The notes under the pieces were generated by a model. That model was not told where the DNA came from. It searched no databases and saw only the letters and a list, made by a program, of their open reading frames with translations. A stretch of 64,000 bases of DNA from positions 1 through 64,000 of the forward strand of contig NZ_JACGWX010000002.1 in the NCBI RefSeq assembly GCF_014137945.1. Direction: 5' to 3'. The position numbers were made by a program, and so were the translations under genes. The first letter of the stretch is position 1, and each line of letters begins with the position of its first letter. The DNA comes from Microcella alkalica (GTDB taxonomy: Bacteria > Actinomycetota > Actinomycetes > Actinomycetales > Microbacteriaceae). Positions 26,918 to 34,367 of this stretch are shown piece by piece.

Positions 26918-27637
26918 GTGACCGACATCATCCGCGGAGGATCACTCCTGCCCGCCCGTCGCGAGAACATCGAGCTGCTCACACCCGACGGCCTCACCCT
27001 CGTCGGCGAGCTCAGCCTCCCGGCCGAGCGCGACCCGATCGCCACGCTCGTCTGCCTCCACCCGCTGCCCACGGCCGGCGGCTTCATGGATTCGCACATT
27101 ATCCGCAAGGCGGCAGCGCGTCTTCCCGCTCTCGCCGACATCGCGGTGCTGCGCTTCAACTTCCGCGGCGTTTCGAGTCCGCGCGGCCGCTCGCAGGGCG
27201 AGTTCGGCCACGGCGACGCCGAAGGATTCGATCTCGACGCTGCCGTCGCGTTCGCCGAGGACCGCGGCCTCCCGCTGCGGTGGCTTCTCGGGTGGTCCTT
27301 CGGCACGGAGGTCGCGCTCAAGCACGGGCTTCAGCACGATGTCGTCGGGGCGATCCTGCTCTCGCCGCCCCTGCATCGCACGAGCGAGGACGAGCTCGCC
27401 GCGTGGGAGGGCAGCGGCAAGCGCCTCGTCGTCGTCGTCCCTGAGCTGGACGACTACCTGCGCCCTGCGGAGGCCGAGGAGCGCTTCGCCGTCGTGCCCG
27501 AGCGCGAGCTCGTCGCCGTCGAGGGAGGCAAGCATCTGTGGGTGGGCGAGAACCAGACGTATCGTGTGCTGACCGAGATCGTCGAGCGGCTCAACCCGGC
27601 AGCGCTCCCGCTGCCGACCTCGTGGCCGGAGGCGTAG
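26918..27637 (+). CDS. alpha/beta hydrolase
   Basis: A 239-aa alpha/beta-hydrolase. The nucleophile is Ser127 in GWSFGTE, the fold motif CLHPLPTAGGFMDSH supplies the oxyanion region, and His near the end (GGKHLWVG) would complete the triad. The type resembles the KANL3/Tex30-like or CocE-like small hydrolases. Substrate unknown. GTG 26918 was chosen for the upstream AGAGG; ATG 26900 is an alternative. Convergent with the AI-2E gene downstream. Confidence 0.82.
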   Translation: MTDIIRGGSLLPARRENIELLTPDGLTLVGELSLPAERDPIATLVCLHPLPTAGGFMDSHIIRKAAARLPALADIAVLRFNFRGVSSPRGRSQGEFGHGDAEGFDLDAAVAFAEDRGLPLRWLLGWSFGTEVALKHGLQHDVVGAILLSPPLHRTSEDELAAWEGSGKRLVVVVPELDDYLRPAEAEERFAVVPERELVAVEGGKHLWVGENQTYRVLTEIVERLNPAALPLPTSWPEA

Positions 27638-27687
27638 GCGCGATCGAGGATGCGGGCGATGCCGCCGCAAGCGGCGCACACGCAGCC

Positions 27688-27700
27688 AGGGGTATCCCCT
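27688..27700. terminator. short palindrome between convergent genes
   Basis: AGGGG-TAT-CCCCT overlaps the stop codon of the reverse AI-2E gene. A second hairpin, GCCGC/GCGGC, lies at 27664-27675. Either could help end both transcripts, but both are short. Confidence 0.3.
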
Positions 27701-28760
27701 ACAGGCGCTCCTGCCTGGGCACGACCACCTGGTCGATGATGATGAGGATGGACGCCGCCACGGGGATGGCGATGAGTGCGCCCAGGACGCCCAGGAGGGT
27801 CCCGCCGATGAGCGCGGCGATCACCACGACCGAGCCGGGGACCTTCACGGCGCGGTTCATGATGTTCGGGCTCAGCAGGTATGCCTCGACCTGCATGTAG
27901 ATGAGGTAGTAGATGCCCACCGTGACGACGGTGGATATCGACTCGGGGTTCGTGATGAACTGCGTGAATACGATGAGCACCGAGCCGGAGAGCGTGCCGA
28001 CGAGCGGCACGAGCGAGAAGAGGAAAGCCACGAAGGCGAACAGCGCCGGGTACTCGGCGCCGATGAACGACAGGAACAGGAAGCTCAGGACGCCGTTCAC
28101 GAGCGCGAGGCTCGCCTGGCCCACGACGAAGCGACCGACGGCGGAGGCGACCTGCTCGGCGATGCCGACGAAGGTCGTGCGGCGCGACGCCGGCACGAGG
28201 CGGTAGAGCGCGCTCTTCATGCTCGAGAGCGACGCGACGAAGTAGAGGGTCAGGATGAGGATGATGAGGCCGCCGAACACGCCGGAGGCGACCGCGATGC
28301 CGACGCCGAGCACTCCGCCGCCGATCTCGGCGAGATTCGCCGGATCCTGGAGGAAGGTGATCGCGCCGTCGACGGCCTGCTGGACGTCGAGGACCTCCAC
28401 CGGCACGAAGGTCTGGGCCGTCGCCACGAGCTCCTCGAGCGACTCCACGGATCCCAGGAAGTCAGCGATCTGCTTCACGAGGCGACTGACCTGCTCGACG
28501 ATGACGGGGACGATCGCGAAGATCAGACCGGTGAAGAGCCCCAGCACGCCCACGAGCACCGTGAGGATGGCGGCCCATCTCGGCCACTTGCGGTCCTCGA
28601 GCCACGAGACGATCGGGTCGAGACCCAGCGCGATGAACAGCGCGGCGCCGATGTAGGTGATGATCGTCGCAAGAGAGCTGATCGCGCCGCCGATGAGCAG
28701 AGCGACGAGAACGCCGAGTCCGCCGAAGAGCCCGAACCGGAACGCGTTCTGGATCCTCAT
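27699..28760 (-). CDS. AI-2E family (PF01594-type) transporter
   Basis: A 353-aa protein with about eight membrane helices. The segment LGLDPIVSWLEDRKWPRWAAI, the long extracytoplasmic loop with VSRLVKQIADFLGSVESLEEL, the later LVPLVGTLSGSVLIVF and VVVIAALIGGTLLGVLGALIAIPVAA identify the AI-2E/TqsA/YdiK family. Members have been linked to export of the quorum signal AI-2, but many transport other solutes or protons. ATG 28760 follows AGAGAGG. The coiled-coil gene lies upstream on the same strand; the stop of that gene is 73 bp away. Confidence 0.87.
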   Translation of the reverse strand: MRIQNAFRFGLFGGLGVLVALLIGGAISSLATIITYIGAALFIALGLDPIVSWLEDRKWPRWAAILTVLVGVLGLFTGLIFAIVPVIVEQVSRLVKQIADFLGSVESLEELVATAQTFVPVEVLDVQQAVDGAITFLQDPANLAEIGGGVLGVGIAVASGVFGGLIILILTLYFVASLSSMKSALYRLVPASRRTTFVGIAEQVASAVGRFVVGQASLALVNGVLSFLFLSFIGAEYPALFAFVAFLFSLVPLVGTLSGSVLIVFTQFITNPESISTVVTVGIYYLIYMQVEAYLLSPNIMNRAVKVPGSVVVIAALIGGTLLGVLGALIAIPVAASILIIIDQVVVPRQERL

Positions 28761-28833
28761 TGAGGGTACCTCTCTTCAGCGGCGGGATGTCCGCGGATCC
28801 AGAGGATCGCGCGGATCAGTTCGTCGGGCCGCG

Positions 28834-31290
28834 TCACTCGTCGCTGATCGAGCCCGAGATCTTCTCTGCCTGCGACAGTACCCCGCGCAGGCCCTCGAGG
28901 TAGCCAGCCACGGCGTCGCGCTCGACGCGGAGCCGCGCCAGGCGCTCCTCCGCCTCCGACACGAGCGCTGCGGTGCGCTCCTCCGCGTCGGCGACGAGCG
29001 CGGCCGCACGTTGCTCGGCGTTCTCCAGCACGGCGCGGGCGGTGGCATCGGCCTCGCTGCGCAGGCTCTCGGTCTCGGCGCGCGCCGCGCGCGTCAGCTC
29101 CTCCGTCACCGCGCGGGCCTCGGCGGCCGCCTGCTGCGCGGCGGTGAGCTGCGCAGTGGCCTCGTCGAGGTACTTCTGCGTCTGCGCACTCGCCTCCTGC
29201 TGCCGGGCGAGGTACTCGCGCTCGGCCTCATCCCGCCGCGCCGCGAGCTCGACATCGAGATCGATGCGCGCCTGCTCGGCCGCGCGCGCGAGCTCGGCCC
29301 GCTGCTCCTCGATCTCGCGGGCAAGCGTGGCACGTGACTGCGCGGCCTCGTCGGCGAGGGCGCGCTCCTGATCGGATGACGCACGGGCGAGCGCGGCCCG
29401 GCGCGCCTTCTCGTCGGCCTCCAGAGCCGCGGTGCGGGTCGCAAGGTCGCGCTCGACGGACTCCAGTGCCGTGGTCTGCTCGCGCTCCGCGGTCGCGTGC
29501 CGCTCGGACAGCTCGGCATCGAGAGACGCGCGGGCGCTCGTCGTCTCGCGCTCGAGCTCCTCGCGGGCCGCTGCGAGCTCGAGCGCCAGGTCGTTGCGCG
29601 CGGCGGTGAGCTCGCGCGCGAGGTCGGCGCGCGTCGCCGCGGCCTCGCGCTGCAGCTCGGCGCGCGCGGTCGTCGTCTCGCGCTCGAGGTCGGCCGCTGC
29701 CATGCTGAGCCGAGCCTGGAGGGCCGCCTGCTTCTCGGCGATCGCCGCGTCGCCGCTCGCCCGCTGCTCGGCCGCGTGCGCCTCGGCGGCAGCACGAGCA
29801 TCCGCCGCGTACGCATCCACCTCGGCGCGCGTGTCGAACGCGTAGGCGTCGGCGCTCGCCCTCAGCTCGAGCGCCGCGGCCTCGGCGGCGCGCTGCAGCT
29901 CCTCGGCGGCGGCGGCGGCCTCGGCCCGCAGATCGGCGGCGTAGGCGTCGGCGGCCTGCCGCACCTCGGCGGCTGCGGCGACAGCAGCGGCGCGTGTCTC
30001 GGCGGCGTAGGCATCAGCCGCCTGCCGCACCTCCTGGACATACGACTCAGCGCCTTCGCGCGCAGTCGCGGCGTCGGATTCGGCGGCCTGGCGCAGCTCG
30101 CCTGCTCGCGCCTCAGCGTCCGCGCGCACGCTCGTGCCGTGCGCGTCGGCAGCGCTGCGGGTGTCGAAGGAGTACGCGTCGGCGGCCGTGCGCGTCTGCT
30201 CTGCGTAGGCGTCGGTCTCCGCTCTCACCTGCTCGGCGTAGGCTTCGGCGTCTCCCCTGGCCTGATCGGCGTAGCGGTCGGCGTCGCCGCGGACCTCCTG
30301 CACGTAGCGGTCGGCCTCCCCGCGGGCCGCATCGATCTCCCTGTGGAGCTCGGCCCGAGCGGTCGAGAGCTCGGCGTCGAGCGAGGCGCGGGTGCGCTCC
30401 TGCAGCTCCGCGATCTCGCGGCGCGTGCGCTCCTCGAGCGTCGCGACCTCGTCGCGGCGGCGCGCCTCCTCGGCATCCCATTCGGCGCGCTCGCGCTCGA
30501 GATCGCTCATCACGGCCGCGCGCGCGGTCGAGAGCTCGTGGTCGAGCTCGGCGCGACCCGCCTCGATGTCGGCCTCGAGCTGCGCGCGGCGCGTGCCGCT
30601 CTCGCTCTCGAATCGAGCGCGCTCCTCCGCCGTCTCCCGGGCGAGCGCACCGGCCGACGCGCGGGCGTCGGCGACTTCGCGGTCGGCGACCACGCGCAGC
30701 TCGGCGACGTCGCGCTCGGCCTCGGCACGAATGGCGCCGGACTCCCGCTTGGCCATCGAGCGGGTCTCCGCCGCCTCGGTCGCGACGGCGCCCCGGATGG
30801 TCGCGGCCTCTCTCGTCGCCTCCTGCACGAGCTGGTCGGCGTCGTCGCGGGCTCGTTCGAGGAGCTCCTCGGCCTCGCGGGCGGCGTTCTCGCTCGTCGC
30901 GGCGGCGCGCTGCGAGGCCTCGGCGACCATGCGCTCTATGCGCTCCGCGGCCTCGGTCTGCAAGCGATCGACGTCGGACTGGGCGGACGTGCGGACGCGC
31001 TCGGCGTCGATGTCCGCCTGGCTGATGAGGCGCGTCGACTGCTCCTCCGCGAGGCGCAGCGTCTGCTCGAGCTTCGTGCCCAGTCCCGCGTAGGTGGGGC
31101 GGCCGACCTCGTCGAGCTCGGCCTGGAGGTCGTCCACGACCGCCTGGAGACGCTTGAGCTCTTTCGCAGTCTCCGCCCGGTCGGCGTTCGCCTTGATGAC
31201 GTGCCGGCGGAGCTCCTGGATCGCCTTGTCGACCTCGTCGCGCTTGTAGCCGCGCATCTCGGTCCCGAAGTCGCTGTCGATCGCTGCCAC
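28834..31290 (-). CDS. DivIVA-like protein with a long hendecad coiled coil
   Basis: An 818-aa protein. The N-terminus (IDSDFGTEMRGYKRDEVDKAI) matches the DivIVA-type targeting segment, followed by a short heptad coil (about 35-62). From about residue 92 to 809 the sequence is built from 11-residue units without a break (see the repeat entry), rich in Ala, Arg, Glu, Asp. It should form a rod of about 100 nm if fully helical. By family it most resembles the actinobacterial polarity/cytoskeleton coils (Scy, FilP, DivIVA partners). The GTG start 31290 follows GGGAGACCACAC. The neighbouring DivIVA-domain gene at 25.3 kb may be functionally linked; this is inference. Confidence 0.85.
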   Translation of the reverse strand: MAAIDSDFGTEMRGYKRDEVDKAIQELRRHVIKANADRAETAKELKRLQAVVDDLQAELDEVGRPTYAGLGTKLEQTLRLAEEQSTRLISQADIDAERVRTSAQSDVDRLQTEAAERIERMVAEASQRAAATSENAAREAEELLERARDDADQLVQEATREAATIRGAVATEAAETRSMAKRESGAIRAEAERDVAELRVVADREVADARASAGALARETAEERARFESESGTRRAQLEADIEAGRAELDHELSTARAAVMSDLERERAEWDAEEARRRDEVATLEERTRREIAELQERTRASLDAELSTARAELHREIDAARGEADRYVQEVRGDADRYADQARGDAEAYAEQVRAETDAYAEQTRTAADAYSFDTRSAADAHGTSVRADAEARAGELRQAAESDAATAREGAESYVQEVRQAADAYAAETRAAAVAAAAEVRQAADAYAADLRAEAAAAAEELQRAAEAAALELRASADAYAFDTRAEVDAYAADARAAAEAHAAEQRASGDAAIAEKQAALQARLSMAAADLERETTTARAELQREAAATRADLARELTAARNDLALELAAAREELERETTSARASLDAELSERHATAEREQTTALESVERDLATRTAALEADEKARRAALARASSDQERALADEAAQSRATLAREIEEQRAELARAAEQARIDLDVELAARRDEAEREYLARQQEASAQTQKYLDEATAQLTAAQQAAAEARAVTEELTRAARAETESLRSEADATARAVLENAEQRAAALVADAEERTAALVSEAEERLARLRVERDAVAGYLEGLRGVLSQAEKISGSISDE
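28864..31017 (-). repeat. about 65 uninterrupted 11-residue (hendecad) coding repeats
   Basis: Read in steps of 33 nt, the protein from about residue 92 to 809 keeps one register. Residues 326-523 (29722-30315) form 18 near-identical units of the type ADAYAxxxRxx, for example ADAYAAETRAA. Residues 524-700 form LxxELxxARxx units such as LARELTAARND, with hydrophobic residues at positions 1, 5 and 8 of each unit (a, e and h of a hendecad). Hendecads give nearly straight coiled coils rather than the left-handed twist of heptads. Confidence 0.85.
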
Positions 31291-31326
31291 GTGTGGTCTC
31301 CCTGTCCGATGAGGCGAACGGGTTCG

Positions 31327-31332
31327 AGTGTA
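31327..31332 (-). promoter_or_regulatory. candidate -10 box of the coiled-coil gene
   Basis: TACACT on the reverse strand, giving a leader of about 30 nt with the SD GGGAGA. The divergent + strand shows TAAGCT at 31401-31406 as a possible -10 for the following gene with a 150-nt leader. Apart from these boxes I see nothing in the 264 bp between the two genes. Confidence 0.4.
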
Positions 31333-31554
31333 ATCGGCGCGCGAGACCGCGCCTCCTGCGCGGCGGCTGAGCGCGAATCGGCGAGTGAGAGCGATTCCGG
31401 TAAGCTGGAACGTCTTTGTTCTGCTGGCCGGAGATCTCGAACCCCGAGCCTCCGTCCGAGATCCGTTGCTTGAGGGCGCGTGACCGCCGCCCGTAGCGGA
31501 TGGTCGGGACGCGCGTACCCAAGCACGCCGGGCCAGCATGAGAGGAGTGAACCC

Positions 31555-33435
31555 GTGCGATTCATCATCGCGATCGTTCTGTTCGTCGTCGCCTTCGCGG
31601 GCATAGGACTGGGCATCGCCGAGCGCACCGTCTTCGCCGAGGCGGATCGAGTGACCGAGTCGGTCTCGCTCGACTCGACCGCGCCGGTGACCGTCATCGA
31701 CGGCTCGGCGCTCAACGCCTTCGACGGGCGGCAGACGCTCGCCATCCTCGGCGGCGTCGAGGCGGGCGTCGGCTCAGTGCCGGTTCCGACTCCGAGCGGC
31801 TCGCCCGCCACGCCGGCGAGCCCGTCGCCCGCCGCGTCGGAGGATGCTGCCGGCGCTTCCGCCACCGAATCCGACGCGATCGCCGCCGTCTACGGCACGA
31901 CGACGGATGTCCTGGGCTGGGTGGGGGAGTCCTCGCACACGCTCGTCACCTGGGACGCGGAATCGCAGTCGCTCGTCGCGGAGGAGGTCGTCGGCACCGA
32001 ATCGACCGTGCCCAGTCCGATCGGCAGCGACCTCTGGTACGGCGAGTTCGAGGGCTCGGGCGAGCTGGGGCTCACCGTCAACGTGCCCCGCACCGTCTCG
32101 CTCCTCATGGTCTCCGACGGCACCCTCCCCGCGCCGCAGGAGTTCTCCATCACGTGGCCTCTCGACGTCTCGTCCCCGATCGCGACGCCGCTCACCCTCG
32201 CGGGCTTCGCGGCACTGCTTCTCGGCCTTCTCGCGCTCATCTGGGCGCTCATGCACATGCGCAAGCAGCGCGGGCCCCGACGCAAGTCCCCGAAGGGTCC
32301 GAAGATGCCGCGCGTGCCCAAGCCTTCGCGCTACCGCCCGGTCAAGAAGAGCACGCTCATCGGGCGGCCCAAGGGCCGACGCGCCGTCCGACGCATCGCG
32401 CTGCTCCCCGGCATGCTCGCGGCAGCGCTGCTGCTCAGCGCGTGCGGGATCGGAGAGGGCATGAGCATCTCGGAGCCCACAGAGGCTGCGACTGCCTCGT
32501 CGTCCGCCGAGCCCGAGGAGGAGCTCCCGCCCGTCGCGGTGACCGCTCGGCAGGCCGAGCGCATCCTCGGCCGACTCTCGGCGACGGTCGCCGAGGCGGA
32601 TGAGGCGGCGAACGGCGACCTCGCCTCCGCTCGGCTCGCGGGGCCCGCTCTCGCGCTGCGACAGGCCAACTACGCGGCTCGCGCCACCGACGGGGAGGTC
32701 GGCGCCCTGCTGCCGATCCCCACCGGCTCCGTGGACCTCGTGCTGCCGCAGCAGACCGACATCTGGCCGCGGCAGGTGTTCGCGATCGTCTCCGACCCGG
32801 AGGACGAGACGGTGCCGCCGCTCGCGATCGTGCTGACGCAGGCGACCGCGCGGGATCAGTATCGCGCGACCCACCTGATCACCCTCGAGCCGCAGGCCGC
32901 GCTCCCCGAGGTGCCGCCGGCATCCCTCGGAACGGCGTTCCTCGGAGCGGACACGCCGTTCCTGCCGGTGCAGCCGGCGACGGTCGTTCAGTCGTACGCC
33001 GAGGTGCTCCTCCTCGGCGAGGCGGGTGCGGAGGGCTTCTCGCTCTTCCAGGCCGAGGGCGACAGCCTCCGATCGCAGATCGGGTTCGAGAAGAAAGAGG
33101 AGCGCCGCGCCGCGATCCCCTCCACGGCGGCGATCGACTTCACGAACGAGTTCGGAGACTCCGACGTGATCACGATGAGCACGCTCGACGCCGGCGCGCT
33201 CGTGATCGGCTATCTCACCGAGACCGAGACGGTCACGCCGACCCAGTCGGGGGCCACGGTGAACGCGAGCGGCACGGTCGCGGCTCTCGCGGGCGTGGAG
33301 TCGAGCGAGCGCGGCATCACCGCGACCTACGGCGTGCAGGTGCTCTTCTACGTGCCGTCGCTCGAGAACCCCGATGACCCCGTCGTCCTGCTCGGCTACA
33401 CGCAGGGGCTCATCGCCGCTTCGGAGGTGCAGTGA
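31555..33435 (+). CDS. membrane protein with an internal lipoprotein signal
   Basis: A 626-aa protein of unknown family. Membrane segments: about 3-22, 211-234 and 281-297. A Ser/Pro/Ala linker (about 75-105) and an external domain lie between the first two. Between the second and third is a very basic cytoplasmic stretch (KQRGPRRKSPKGPKMPR and onward). The third segment reads LLPGMLAAALLLSACG, a classic signal peptide ending in the lipobox LSAC at Cys297. The C-terminal half (about 300-626) looks like an ordinary secreted lipoprotein domain. The GTG start follows AGAGGAG. The next gene overlaps its stop by 1 nt. Confidence 0.72.
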   Translation: MRFIIAIVLFVVAFAGIGLGIAERTVFAEADRVTESVSLDSTAPVTVIDGSALNAFDGRQTLAILGGVEAGVGSVPVPTPSGSPATPASPSPAASEDAAGASATESDAIAAVYGTTTDVLGWVGESSHTLVTWDAESQSLVAEEVVGTESTVPSPIGSDLWYGEFEGSGELGLTVNVPRTVSLLMVSDGTLPAPQEFSITWPLDVSSPIATPLTLAGFAALLLGLLALIWALMHMRKQRGPRRKSPKGPKMPRVPKPSRYRPVKKSTLIGRPKGRRAVRRIALLPGMLAAALLLSACGIGEGMSISEPTEAATASSSAEPEEELPPVAVTARQAERILGRLSATVAEADEAANGDLASARLAGPALALRQANYAARATDGEVGALLPIPTGSVDLVLPQQTDIWPRQVFAIVSDPEDETVPPLAIVLTQATARDQYRATHLITLEPQAALPEVPPASLGTAFLGADTPFLPVQPATVVQSYAEVLLLGEAGAEGFSLFQAEGDSLRSQIGFEKKEERRAAIPSTAAIDFTNEFGDSDVITMSTLDAGALVIGYLTETETVTPTQSGATVNASGTVAALAGVESSERGITATYGVQVLFYVPSLENPDDPVVLLGYTQGLIAASEVQ

Positions 33436-34358
33436 TGGAACCGTTCAACCCGTCCGCGATGCGCGGCGCCGTCGACCTGTCGGGTCTCGTCAGCCGTGCG
33501 AGCGCCCCGGAGGCCGCGCCCGGCCGTCCGGCGCCTGCTTCGACCGGTGCGAGTGCGCGAGCGGAGGGCATCGTGCGCGAGGCCGACGACGCGTCCTTCG
33601 GCGACGTGCTCGAGCTCTCCCAGCGCGTGCCCGTCATCGTCGAGTTCTACGCGAGCAGCATCGAGCCGGCGCTCGAGTCGATCGTCGCGACCTACGGCGG
33701 CCGGATCGCTCTCGTCACCGTCGACGGGGATCGCTCTCCGCAGCTCGCCCAGGCGTTCCAGGTGCAGCAGGTTCCCGCCGTCGCTGCGGTCATCGGCGGC
33801 CGGCGGTTCCAGTTGTTCGTCGGGATGCCCGCGGAGATCGAGGTGCGGCAGGTGCTCGACCAGGTGCTCGAGCTCGCGCACCAGCAGGGCGTCACGGGAG
33901 TCCTGGAGCAGGGCGAGGCGCCCACCGAGCCCGCCGAGGAGCCTCTGCCGCCGCTGCATCAGGAGGCCTACGATGCGATCGCCCGCGGCGACTACGCGGC
34001 CGCGGCATCCGCCTATCGCAGCGCGATCGCGCAGAGCCCGCGCGATCAGGAGGCCGTCGCGGGCCTCGCGCAGGTGAACCTCCTGCTGCGCCTCGAGGGT
34101 GCGGTCGCCTCCGAGATCCGCGCGGCCGCCGCGGCGAACCCGGACGATGCGGATGCCCAGCTCGCGGTCGCCGACCTCGACCTCAGCGGGGGGCACGTGG
34201 ATGACGCGTTCGTGCGACTGCTCGACGTGTTCCCCGCGCTCGATGCGGACGGCCGCACGGCAATCCGCACGCGGCTCCTCGACTACTTCGAGATCGTCGG
34301 CGCCGATGACCCGCGCACGATCGCGGCCCGTCGGCGCCTCACCGCGCTGCTGTACTGA
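33435..34358 (+). CDS. thioredoxin-fold/TPR protein (YbbN/CnoX-like), cysteine-less
   Basis: A 307-aa protein: an N-terminal Ala/Pro stretch, a thioredoxin fold (about 48-150), and C-terminal TPR-like helices (about 170-300, QEAYDAIARGDYAAAASAYRSAI). Where thioredoxin has WCGPC it reads YASSIEP (about 72-78), so there is no redox motif at all. FQVQQVPAVAAVIGGRR keeps the conserved cis-Pro region. It resembles the holdase co-chaperone CnoX, which lost the CXXC in E. coli too. A chaperone-like role is an inference. The ATG overlaps the preceding stop, so translation is coupled. Confidence 0.85.
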   Translation: MEPFNPSAMRGAVDLSGLVSRASAPEAAPGRPAPASTGASARAEGIVREADDASFGDVLELSQRVPVIVEFYASSIEPALESIVATYGGRIALVTVDGDRSPQLAQAFQVQQVPAVAAVIGGRRFQLFVGMPAEIEVRQVLDQVLELAHQQGVTGVLEQGEAPTEPAEEPLPPLHQEAYDAIARGDYAAAASAYRSAIAQSPRDQEAVAGLAQVNLLLRLEGAVASEIRAAAAANPDDADAQLAVADLDLSGGHVDDAFVRLLDVFPALDADGRTAIRTRLLDYFEIVGADDPRTIAARRRLTALLY

Positions 34359-34367
34359 CCCGCCCTG

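Noticed and set aside
27699-28760. quorum-sensing AI-2 transporter
   Set aside because: Only the broad family name suggests this. No luxS or lsr genes are in the window, and the family has other substrates.
28864-31017. CRISPR-like array or tandem DNA satellite
   Set aside because: The 33-bp repeats are inside an open frame and encode a hendecad coil; there are no unique spacers between identical repeats.
29497-31473. 658-aa forward frame opposite the coiled-coil gene
   Set aside because: The periodic frame arises because the 33-bp repeat of the real gene is periodic in all frames. The reverse frame has an SD, a DivIVA-type start and the hendecad hydrophobic pattern.
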